Shown in pieces: positions 30,395-40,315 of a DNA stretch of 41,261 bases (within the stretch, counting starts at the first letter, position 1; each line of letters starts with the position of its first letter). Origin of the DNA: Chara braunii (lineage: Eukaryota; Streptophyta; Charophyceae; Charales; Characeae); the NCBI GenBank assembly GCA_003427395.1, contig BFEA01001073.1, forward strand, positions 117,934-159,194, read 5' to 3'. Under the pieces are notes generated by a model that had not been told where the DNA came from, searched no databases, and was given only the letters and a program-made list of their open reading frames with translations. A program made the translations under genes and the position numbers.

Positions 30395-30730
30395 TGTTTT
30401 TTTTTTGGAAGAGTCAACTTGCAATTACCAAACCAAAGGATGAGGTCGGGAACCCTCGACATATAACCCGGAGGAGTGCTGGGGCCATTACCCAGCATAG
30501 GCTAAAGCTGGAAACCGGGTCCAGCGTCCCATCCAATCCTCAGAATTTGAACTCCTTCCAAAATTCACCTTGAAGCCCAGTAAAAGGAGAGCCTCCTCAA
30601 ACTACGAAATATAGATTCATATATCCAATGAGTGGCTCACGAGAATCATACTAGAGTATCACAATCCTAAGCAGACATTATTTATTTACCAAACAAAGCA
30701 TCAGTTCTGCCTAGTAAGCTGAAAGGAAGC

Positions 30731-33700
30731 CTAAGCCGGCTTCCCTGATCTCAAAAGCGACCAGAAACTGGTGTTAATCATGCGTATCATAAAGCCAAGA
30801 GCACAGTGACATTTTGCCTTCTGCAGAGACGGACGCCAAGCGATTATCTTTCGACCACGTTTTATGGAACCACCATGCATTCTTCCTTTGCCAGTCAGCC
30901 TTAATAATCCTTCGAAGTTGTTGCTTGATTTGTTGTTATTGCTGCCTCTAGGGGGTGTCTTCTCCACGAAAGACCCGGTTCTTTCTGGCAGACCATATTA
31001 CATCCATCAATACACCCCTGCAGCAGAGAGCTATATAACCCCAACCCTCCATGTACTGCATACCTGTTGGAAGGGCTCCTGTAAGCATCCATGCATCAGC
31101 CCAATCAAAGGTCCCCACAACTATTCTGTGCCAGTGGTGTTTCCACCACATCATCAATTCATCCGTCAGAGGGCAAACCAGCCATAAATGAACCATACTT
31201 TCCCACCCCCAGTTACAACGCATGCACTGACTGGGGATGTCTAATCCTTTTGTCGATAACCACATGGCGGTTGCAGTAACTAGGAGCGATTGGAGCCACA
31301 TAATACCCGCATGTTTCTGGACCGGGATCTTAGTCAGCCCCTTCCACAGGCTCCGCACTCCTTGTTTCGTGACCCCTGCTAACTGGTGTGTCTCGGCCTG
31401 AGAAGGGCCAGAGAGGTTGCGGACTTCTCAAGCCTTGCCTGTTGTACCTGTACTCCCACCTTTGGTCTGTAGTGAAGCAACGGGGAAAACTCCCCCTTAA
31501 TATTCCATTCCGACATGAGAGGTTCTATTCGATACTTGTTAACTGGGCTCAACAACGTGGCTACCTGGCTACCCTGTCTACTTCGTTGACAGAGTACACG
31601 AACCTCTTCTAAGTGCTGAGTACTATCGACTCTGAGGTCCTCTGTCTCCAATATGAGATAACCTGCTCTTCCCACCCGAACACCTACCGGTAACCGCCAT
31701 ACCTGAACTCTCATCCCCGAGACCAAGTCGGGACCCAACACCCTATATATTTGGGACGGATGGGCATCAGCTTGAAGCCATGTGTCGGCTGCATTCTCAG
31801 AGGAAGAGTGTAAAAGTTGTATCCACGAAGCTGGGATAGCTGCCAAAAACTGCGATGTGTGATACTCCACTCTATGAAGCCTTGGGAGCGTAACTGCACT
31901 AAGTCCAAGAAGGTATCCTTCGATTGGTCACAGATATCCCGGATCTGCAAAATCTCTTTTTTAACCCAGGCCTTTCCAAAGGCTCCCGGGGTGTTTGCTG
32001 CGGAAAAAGGGCATCCATTCGTTTGCAAAATCCTCTCATTATCAAACAAAAATTGATTTAATATCTCTTGTTTTGTTGTTGGGGGCTGGGATTTATCCGG
32101 TTTTATCCTCTCCCATGCACTGAGGATGTTTCCCCATAGTCTAGACTTTAGCTTCCGACTGCAGAAGAAGGGCAGGAGCAAACACAACCAGACCTTGGAC
32201 TGATCTTGAAGTTTTCACTCCCTTCTCAGTATATACTCTGGAAAGGGCATCCATATTTTTTGCCTAGCCTCCAGCATGGCTTCCACTGGGCACTTGGATA
32301 AGAGAGCATCATTTTGCTGAAGGGGATTTAACACACCCAGCCCGCCTTCCTTCCTTGGGGTGGCAATAACCTCCCATGCCACCTTGGAAATATAACCCTG
32401 TTCCGCCGTGGCTTCGGGTTTCCAAATGTACCTGCCTGCTGCATTCTTAATTCTCCGATACGACTTTTGACCCAGGCGATGCACTGAGAGTGGAAACCAT
32501 AGCAGGGACAGAGCAGATACTGAAAGAACCAACGCCCTTCCGAATAACGATAGATGAGTGCGCCTTTCCCAGCTGGCAATACGCCCAAGGACTTTATCTG
32601 CTAATATACCATCTTGGATTTCTGCACAATCTGACAAGGAGACCTGAACTCCCAGGAATTTGTTTGCTGTGTTAGCTGGTACCAACCATAAGGCCCAGTT
32701 AACACATAGGGAATGAGAGGGGTGTAAGAAATAAATAGACTTATCCCAATTAATCGAGGCCTCAGATAAAACACAATAGTCATCTAAAATAGTCATAAGC
32801 TCAAACATACAACCAGATACATCCTTACAAGCTACAGTCAGATCATCAGTTAGCACCCCTCCTTTCCATTGAAAGGCGGGGGAGAGGCACAGTCTTTCAA
32901 TTCTTTGATTGGTTCGGATATTGGCCAAGAGAATTTCTAATTGGATCACAAAAATCAACGGAGCCAAGGGACATCCCTGCCTTAATGAGCGAGACAAATG
33001 AAACTGGTCCGACTGCTTCCCATTCACCAGTACAGTGGCCGTGGCATTAGCGTACATAGTCTTTACCCAGTTCTGAAACTGAGGCCCAAACCCCATGTGT
33101 AGCAGCGTAGTATTGACAAAGGCTCAACCGACCTTATCATACGCTTTCTCCATATCAAGCATGAGGATGGTCACATTTCTCTTCTCCTGGTTAATGATCT
33201 TCAGTGCTTGCATTGTCGCAAGGATGTTATCAAAAATGGATCGCCCCTTAACAAAGGCTCCTTGTTCCTCTCCTACTAACGAAGGGGGCACCGAAGCCAG
33301 TCTTAGGGCAAACACTTTTGCTAATAGTTTATAGGAGACATTCAGGACCGAGATCGGTCGCCAATTTCGAATTTCTTTCTTATCTCCTTTTGTATACATT
33401 AGGGAGATCATTCCATTTACTAAGCCCTGAGGCAGGGACCCTGATGTCCGGGCCATATTAAAAATCTCGCAAAAAAAAAGACCAAATACATCCCATGCTG
33501 CGAGGAAAAATTCGATCAGCAAACCATCCGGGCCTGGGCATTTGCCTTTAGCCATCTGTTTGGCTGCCCTAGATACCTCTTCCACAGTGATAGGATCTTC
33601 TAAGCCGACACGCAGGTGGGAGGGGATCTGTTTTGAATTACAATCCCAGAAGGGATGAAAATCCGCAAGGTTGTAGTGAAAAATGTCAAAAGGCCGGTTT

Positions 33701-35088
33701 GTAGAGACTATATCTTGAAAGTAGAGCATTGCATACCTACACAACGTTTTGGTATCTGTAGCCACCATGCCGTTGATAGCGAAGGGGTGGACGAGTTCCC
33801 TCATCACAGATCTGGCCTTTTGTAGAATAAGGGAGCGGAAGGTCTCCTTTGTCATCCTATCGTATCCCAGTATACCCTTAATACGGAGCCATTCCTGCCA
33901 ATTTGCCTGTTTGCTGATTTCCAACTCTTCCCATTTAGCCAGGGCGGTTTTCCTTGTTATTGACCAATGGTATTCAAGAAATGGATCGGATCCATCATAC
34001 GCATCAACCTGCTCTATTATTTGAGACAACTGTTTTTCCTTCCAAGTCCTGGCAGTCGATTTCACTCTGGAAAATTCAATCATTCCCGCTTGTAGAATGC
34101 CTATCCCTGCATCCACCCAATCTTCATAATTATCGAACAGATCCCTGGCTAGCGGCCAATCCTTCATTTGCGATTTAACCCACTGTGGGATTCCCGGATC
34201 CTTCAAGATGTTAACATTCAATCTAAATGGCGGCCTATGCCTCTCCACTGATTCCTGAGACATAACATCCATTACTACAGGGTAATGGTCTGAGATATAA
34301 GAGACTACCCGGTCTACATTCGATATCCGTTCCCAGGGGGCACCCCTGGCCAACACAAAATCTAGGCGTCTTTTGGGTTGGGCTGTTCGAGTGGACGGTC
34401 GCGGACCCCTCCAAGTATAACCAGGATTTTCCGGATTCAGAGTCCTATAGGCATCCACAAAATCATGGGCTTCCATAAAGGAGGACAACAGCAACGCGTC
34501 TTTCCTGATTGGAGCTACAATGGGAGAATCAAGACCGGGGTTAAGAACACAATTCCAATCTTCCATAAGTACCAAGTTATCAGTGTCGGGGATAAGCTTA
34601 GGGAGATCAGCAAGGAAATCAAGCCTCGTAGGGTAATCCATTGGCGCATATATAGACATAACAGACCAGTCTTCTTCTGCCATGGCCTGTTTTACCCAGG
34701 CCCAACGTCCTTCTGGATCTGCGCAGCTGTCTATTATATCCACTTCCAGCTTTTTATCTAATAAAATAGCCACCCCTCCTCTAGACCCCATTGTTGGGGC
34801 CCAGACTTGGTGACCAGGCCACCATCTGCAAACATCTTCTAGTTTATCTGGACCAATTTTGATCTCCTGCAGACAGATAACATGGACATGGTGTGAACAC
34901 AGCCAGTTAGCCACCCTAGCTCTTTTATGAGTATCATTGAGGTCACATAAGCCACGAACGTTCCAACTAACAAGTCGGACTTTATTGGGTAGAGTCATTA
35001 TTAGTGGCTGATCCGTTGGACTGTTGGATGCGGTCCACATTTGCCTCATCTGACCCTGGCTGGTCTGTTTTTGAAGTCCTTCGCTCAC
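30731..35088 (-). pseudogene. LINE-B ORF2: endonuclease, RT and zf-RVT
   Basis: The first 654 codons are intact: endonuclease with WNVRGL, CLQEIKIG, IYAPMDYP, MEDWNCVL (usual GDFN box with Gly changed), RRLDFVLARG and YISDHYPVV. RT follows with CPGPDG, EIRNWRPISVLNVSYKLLAK, AFVKGRSIFDN and LMLDMEKAYDKVG. A TGA then stands where Trp is expected (33124). The same frame continues with RQGCPLAP and LTDDLTVA, where the Ala of the xADD box is Thr but both Asp remain, then SINWDKSIYF. A stop at 32215, a frameshift near 31830, and zf-RVT CMRCNWGWES..HLWLVCP at about 31215 follow. TAG and TAA in the last 100 codons complete the damage. The 654-residue part alone would encode endonuclease plus an incomplete RT. 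Confidence 0.9.
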
Positions 35089-35259
35089 CTATTTCAAAGT
35101 TCAAGTTCTTCCCCGCCCTCCTTTTCAGGAGGGAGGCAGCGAAAGACTCCGATGAAAGCAAGGAGGCAGTATCTGATTGAGCTATCCATTCAGCTATAAC
35201 TCGAGCAGTCAAACCAGACAACAACCTTACACCTGCCAGAGTGTTTGACTGTGCCACCA

Positions 35260-37800
35260 TGAGATGGGCCAGTTCTATCTACTAAATCTTCAGATCATCC
35301 CATTTTTATTTGTTATCAGTCATATGTGTCATCTCCATAAAAGCAATCAAAAGGCGGGCTATGCCCCCTTCGGTACATTTACAAAATAGCGTGCCATTTT
35401 TAGTTCTAGCAGCAAGCTTGCCTCTCCCAAGTTTTGTAAGGTCTGTACCTTTACCAGATTACAGACCATCACAGGGGAGGGTGTGCTACGTAATAGAATG
35501 GCTGGGAGGGACAAGGTTTCATCTTTGCTCTTCAAGGTGGGGAACTGCAACCCCTGTCCGTCATGCGAACAGATGATTGGGATCAGATAATCAGAAGTTT
35601 GTCCCAAAGTCTTCTCTTTCCTCATCAAAGTCCTCACCGGTGTAACCAAGGAGAGTGAACGTCGAGCAGTTTTGGTCATTTGAGCTCTACCTCTTTTCAT
35701 AGGAGAGCTCATGGCCACCTCTTCTGTGCAAACCCCGATTTCTTCCTCCTCCTGTCTGGCTAAAAAAATTAAACCTTCGATACGGGGCCTCTTCGCAGAG
35801 GACAAGTTCACTACATCCCTCGGAAGACTTTTTTTCGATCCTTCGGGTAGTGGAGTAGAGGGGGACAGGCCAGCAAAGGGGTTGCCTACTCGTGCTGTGT
35901 CTATCCTCCATTCTTTACCACTTTTCCAGATTTCTTCAGTCGCTTTTCTCAGATTTCCCCGAGGCCCCTGCCGCGGAGTAGAAGACTGGAGAGCCTTCCC
36001 TCTCTTCGTCCGAATCCTCGCCTGAACTGGGCAGAGGGGTTTGAGACTCCGTTGGTATGAGAACTGTGCTACTGTTAATGACCAACGAGTTAAATTTAAG
36101 TCCCTGGGCAGTCGTCAGTTCCCCCTCAGGAGTTCCCCTATTAAACAACTTATTATCATAGACCGAGCAACCTTTTGGGGTATCCTTTGTTAAGGAGGTG
36201 AGAGTCCTAGCAGCCCGTTCAGTCGTGTCAGAAACCTGTGGGGCCGAGCTCTGTAATTCTGCCTTTTGCAATGCGTCAAGATTTTCGACAGGCTTCGGAG
36301 ACCCCTCAGTTTCGACTTCGGTCAGTGGGAGTCCTTGGTCCCCCCCATCCCCTCGTTCCACCTGCGTAGGGGTTGCTTCCAACAAATTGCCTGGGTTGAC
36401 CGGATCACCTGAAGGTGAAGTAGAAACCTCCGAGGTTTGTTTTTTTCCTTGTTCTGTTTCCACTTCCTGATCCAACAACCGAGACTTGGAGACTCTTCAT
36501 TCGTTCTGAGATTTCTTTTTCTTCCCTTTCTTCCCCACTACCTTTTTCTTCTTGTTAGTGGGCTTCTTACTCATTATGGATTTCATGGGACGGTTTTGAC
36601 CTCCTTCCTCACTCCCACCCCCAATCCCACCCTTACTTACACCTTCTGGGGATATGGCTCCTCCATCTGCCATGGTTGTGTCTACATCATCTCCCTTCTC
36701 CTTTCCCCCATCTTTTTCTTCAGACTTCTCTGCAGCCTCCCTCTCCTTGGCCCCATAGGAGTCTAAGGGAGCGGGTTGCTTCTCAACGTTTTCATCCCTT
36801 TCCTTCTCGCCAACCTCGGTGCTTTTATCCCCTTCCGGTTGTCCCCCGTTCTTTTCCGGATTCTTGCTACCTCGATTGTCCTTTTTTCCGAAGTCTGATT
36901 TCGACTTCGGCAAGCTCCTGTTCGCTTTTGTGTCAGTACCCTGATCCTTGCCCTTGTTCTGCAGAGGAACCGTGCTCTTTTTGACCGGGCAACACTCGTC
37001 CCCCTCTGTGTGGAAATTTTGTCAGCATGCTTGACACCAAGGGGTTTGGGCATGAGCGACCTCGATTTCCACATAACCCCCCTTCTGCAAATCAATAATT
37101 AGGTACGGTTTGTACCGAAGTCTGGCTTGCGCTTCCAGATCAAATTTAACGTTAATCAGTTCCGGAGCGTTTTTGTCCGCAAAGGTTTCATACTTCCTCA
37201 AAATTGGACCAAACGCCTTCTTCACAGCAGATGCCAAGTGTGGCAGGGCAGCAACGGGGACGTACATACACCTAATCCAAAAATACTTGAATCTCATGGC
37301 CTCACGCCACTCAAATAGCTCATTCTCTGACATCCAGGGTTTGAAGGATAGGGTGTATTTTTTCCCATCTAAGATAATTTCGTCTTCCTTTTTCCTAAGC
37401 AACCAGGTTGCAATTTCTTTCGATGAGGCTACATAAGTAATCAGACCGTAACCCTCATTATGGAACACTCCACGTTTTGGTGGAGCGCTAATTGCTCCAC
37501 TCTTCGCCCACACCATTTTCGTGCATACGAATCAAGCGCACTTTGACCGAGATTGACAGTGATTTCGACTCCTTCCAAAAAATAACCGAAACAACGTTTT
37601 CTTTGAGCCACTCTTCCTCAATTGCATAGACTTCTGGGTTGACTACCACCTTCACGAAGTCATCCCCTATTTCCACACTTTCAGGGTTGAGGTGTTTCTA
37701 GGAGGAAACCCCCTTGGTAACAATCAGACAACAGTTTCTTGATTCGATTCTTGTCTGTTCCCCCACCATTAGAAGGGGGGGCGACTGCGGGAGGTTCCAT
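35260..37800 (-). pseudogene. LINE-B ORF1: DUF4283-like region, zinc knuckle, charged tail
   Basis: The likely start is ATG at 37800 (MEPPAVAPPSNGGG). After a frameshift near 37690 the frame gives VVVNPEVYAIEEEWLKENVV. After a second it runs 37516-37022 with FKYFWIRCMYVPVAALPHLA and NVKFDLEAQARLRYKPYLII. This fits the DUF4283-type nucleic-acid-binding region of plant LINE ORF1. It ends in a CCHC-like knuckle, WCQAC, stop, QNFHTEGDECC, with a TGA inside the knuckle. A long Lys/Glu/Gly-rich tail follows (36913-36497) and a Ser/Thr/Glu-rich part (36478-35936), both in the same frame. A frameshifted C-terminal piece (35811-35359) contains KRPRIEGLIF. ORF1 proteins coat LINE RNA. Confidence 0.75.
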
Positions 37801-38208
37801 TTGATCTACGGGATGACAACGAATAAAAAAACAAACCAAAGTCAAAACCAAACCAAGACAAGCGTACTTAACACAACCGAAAATAGAAAATAGAACATAT
37901 AATAGAGGCCTCGATTAACGGGATAGGTCATATCATTCCCACACCCACTCCAAGGCAAAAAGGCCACGGCATCCGACCTGCATCACTCGATATTGCCGGT
38001 TTCGACCTGTATGCTGCCTCCACAACTCGCTACAGAAGATGGTCTTCTGCTCCATAAGCTATGATAGACAGCACCTGACAAACCGCCACAGCCATCCCGT
38101 CACAACCCAGGTTTTCGCCATGCAGGTGTCCCAGGTATCGCTATGTCGATATGAGCATGGTAACTCCGAGGGCATGGCAACGCTAGTTCCGGCCCTAACC
38201 GTGCTTAC
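37801..38208 (-). promoter_or_regulatory. LINE-B 5' UTR / internal promoter region
   Basis: The 408 bp between the 15-bp target duplication and the ORF1 ATG. A full-length LINE must carry its promoter here, downstream of its own start. No TATA box or tandem enhancer repeats are evident. The first bases of the element on the minus strand are TAAGCACGGTTAGGGCCGG. Confidence 0.5.
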
Positions 38209-38216
38209 CTAGCCCC

Positions 38217-38325
38217 GTGCTTCCTTTCCGCACGGATGGATAAATCTAGAGGGTGCGTTTGCCTACCTCTAGAGCTCGGCAAACACACCCTCTAGATTTA
38301 CCCATCCCGTGCGGAAAGGAAGCAC
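38217..38325. repeat. Foldback repeat, target of LINE-B
   Basis: The left arm (38217-38263) begins GTGCTTCCTTTCCGCACGG and ends GTTTGCC. The right arm (38278-38325) is its reverse complement with a few mismatches, beginning GGCAAACACACCCTCTAGAT and ending GGAAAGGAAGCAC. The loop is 14 nt. The arm contains its own short hairpin, CCGTGC/GCACGG. Another arm copy sits across LINE-B at 30327-30374, so before insertion the locus had two direct arms followed by one inverted arm. Confidence 0.9.
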
Positions 38326-38390
38326 GCGGAGGTAGGCAGAGTGGAAACAAAAATGCTTCCGTTTGCCGCGAGAAGTGGAGTCCCAAAAAA

Positions 38391-38514
38391 TGGGCCTCGC
38401 TGCACTACTTTCGAAATGTGCAAAAAGAGAGTGAATATTCTGCTAGATTATGGAAAGATACACCGGCATGATTTTTGTCTTTTGTGCATGTCGAGAGTAG
38501 TGCAGCGAGGCCCA
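38391..38514 (+). mobile_element. Short TIR element, complete 124-bp copy
   Basis: Left end TGGGCCTCGCTGCACTAC then TTTCGAAATGTGCAAAA. The right end, reverse-complemented, is TGGGCCTCGCTGCACTAC then TCTCGACATGCACAAAA. So there are ~35-bp terminal inverted repeats, identical over the first 19 bp. The interior is only about 55 bp (GAGAGTGAATATTC, GATTATGGAAAGATACACCG). Outside it, GTTTGCCGCGAGAAGTGGAG (left) and GCTTGCCGCCAGCAGTGGGC (right) look alike but are not an exact TSD. The whole element could fold into one hairpin. Confidence 0.85.
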
Positions 38515-38639
38515 ATACGCTTGCCGCCAGCAGTGGGCTCCTACCCTTAGTTTTCTTTTTTTTAATAAAAAAGCTATATTCTTCTCTCATCTATCTCATT
38601 TTTCTTGCTAGTACTCATCTATCTCATCCTCTCATTAGT

Positions 38640-39064
38640 GTGTGTAGTACGGGGGAACACCAACCAACCCGGATCTCTCCCCAGCCCACGGGGTAGGTTG
38701 GCACCACAGCAGTGGTGCGAGAGCAAGGCTGTAGCGAGAGCAAGGCTGTACCAGTCCCTCATCACAGGGGTGGGCAGGCCATGGGGAAATCGGCGGTGCT
38801 AGCGCCGAGCAATGGCCAGTCACTGCACCTCCCCCTACCCCCCCCCAAACCCCACATGGCGGTGTCTAATGGCCAATATTGTAGCTGCATAGCAACCAAC
38901 AACATCAACCAAGGTCCTGCCATTGCTGGCTTGGGGGGCCAACGGGTTATCTCTAGCTGGTAGAACACCAAGCTTGCTCAGGCACGTACGTGAGGCCGAT
39001 GGGGATTGAACCCACGCCCTCCTGAATGCAACTTCTGTGCCTTACCAACTGAGCTAGGCCTTTC
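38640..39064 (-). mobile_element. tRNA-derived SINE
   Basis: On the minus strand from 39064: AAAGGCC, TAGCTCAGTTGGTAAGGC (A box and D arm), then GTGGGTTCAATCCCCAT (B box, with a full T stem), then CGGCCTC, which pairs with AGGCC of the start. The anticodon arm is poorly formed, so this is a tRNA-derived head rather than a tRNA gene. A body of about 330 bp follows, with a C/G-run and a 16-bp tandem GCGAGAGCAAGGCTGT at 38717-38750. The 3' end is uncertain and no target duplication was found. Confidence 0.7.
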
Positions 39065-39109
39065 CTTTCCTTTTTGGTTTTCCATTTGTTTTCCGTTTTT
39101 CTTTTTTCC

Positions 39110-39480
39110 CGTGCCCAACCGCGCCGTATTTGTTTTTCAATTTCAAGCTGGGAATCGTACGGGTGGTGTTATCCCAGATTGTGTGAAAACTGCAAGCCCG
39201 AATTACTGGAGCACGGTATCCCCATCCCTTCGTCAAGGTGATATTTTCAGGAAGTCCCCGCAGAAGGGTCCAGATCTTGTTCCATTGGAATGCCGAACCG
39301 GACAAACTATTCCACTGTTTAATCACCCGCCGCCAAATCCTAGGACGCTCATTGTACAGCCTGCGGGGCGGGATGGACTTCCACGGCTTGTCTCGGCTGT
39401 GCGCGCTTTCACATCTCCGCTGCAACTGGTCCGTACAACCGAATCGAATCTCGCAAAGCTCCTGTGAGGGGTAGCGCGAT
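39110..39480 (-). pseudogene. LINE 3' fragment (C-terminal ORF2)
   Basis: The minus-strand frame contains RIWRRVIKQWNSLSGSAF, WNKIWTLLRGLPENITLTKG and HTIWDNTTRTIPS. It aligns with the post-zf-RVT tail of LINE-B (FDWADAWMLTGALPTGMQYM and MDVIWSARKNRVF). It keeps no EN or RT sequence, as expected for a 5'-truncated LINE. It is followed on the minus strand by an A-rich stretch and then the SINE head at 39064. Confidence 0.65.
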
Positions 39481-40315
39481 GCTACCCACCGGCAGTCTCC
39501 CACGTTTCTCCCCGCTCAGATTGCCAGCTCGGATCCGGTTTGATCACGAACCACTTTTTTCGATCGGTTTGTGCGTGCGTGTGCATTCTCACGCAGGGAG
39601 GGTCTTGTTGAGGCACGTCGTGGGCTGGGCGCGGCGCGCAGAGTCGGACATATCCAACGAGCGCGGCGGATGCCGACAAGAGCGGCTACACCCCGCCCCC
39701 GTTTCCATGACAGTTGGAGGGAGAAGAGAGCGAAATTTTCGTAGTGTACCTGCTGTTGAGCTCAGTCGTCCGAGCCGTCGACGGAAAAAAATTGCCTGGA
39801 TTACGTCGATGAACTGAGTCAACTGACGAACGAAATCGGAGGGAAAAAGATCGTATCGTAGTAAGCCGCGTCTGCGGACAAGTGTGGCGGGAAGGTTTCG
39901 AAAAATTCTTCACTTCCCCCCCCCCGCCCCGCCCCCCCGCCAAAAAAAGAGAGTGAACACTGTGCGCAGAGGAGGATTATTACGTAGTAGCCGAGTTTTT
40001 TGCTGACGGGGGTGTTACCGAATCGGCGCCACGTCGTCGACGGGCTGCTGCTGCTGCTGCTGCTGAATGGACTCCTCCTGTGCAGACCTGCGTGCGACGG
40101 GGCACTCCACATCGTCTCTTGTGTGATCTTCTTCGTCTGTGGTGGGGATCGGTCTTGGTTGCTTCCCTTCCACATTCTATTCCTGCCTTTTCTAAGGTAG
40201 GGCCTTCCCTTCTCTCTTCTCTTTCTTTCTTCCTCTCTTTTCCCTGGGGCTGCCCTTCTCTCTTCTTTCTCTTTCTTCCTCTCTTTTTCCTGTGTGTAAT
40301 CTCGTTTCCCCGAGG
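39481..40315 (+). promoter_or_regulatory. CpG-rich upstream region / 5' UTR of the 40316 gene
   Basis: Base composition shifts sharply to GC with many CpG, unlike the AT-rich repeats before it. It contains a C-run near 39917-39942, a (CTG)n tract at 40047-40065 and a pyrimidine-rich stretch at 40200-40300. A possible 5' UTR intron runs from a donor CTAAG/GTAGGG (intron from about 40196) to an acceptor CCCCGAG just before the ATG (about 40314). No TATA box is obvious. The plus ORF at 39464-39817 (117 residues) has no recognisable domain and is probably chance in GC-rich DNA. Confidence 0.4.

Larger units (their letters stand above)
30395..38208 (-). mobile_element. LINE-B, full-length plant-type LINE with 15-bp TSD
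   Basis: A 7.8-kb minus-strand element bounded by CTAGCCCCGTGCTTC on both sides (30380-30394 and 38209-38223). The 3' end on the minus strand is an A10 tract plus CA (T run at 30397-30406). The 5' UTR is 38208-37801, ORF1 starts with ATG at 37800, and ORF2 starts near 35088. ORF2 ends near 30731, leaving about a 330-bp 3' UTR. All expected parts are in order, so this is a complete insertion rather than a 5'-truncated one. Nonsense codons and frameshifts in both ORFs make it inactive. Removing it restores a continuous repeat sequence (CCCCGTGCTTC joined to CTTTCCGCACGG). Confidence 0.9.

Noticed and set aside
39464-39817. 117-residue plus-strand ORF upstream of the putative gene
   Set aside because: No domain or consistent composition; likely chance in GC-rich promoter DNA.
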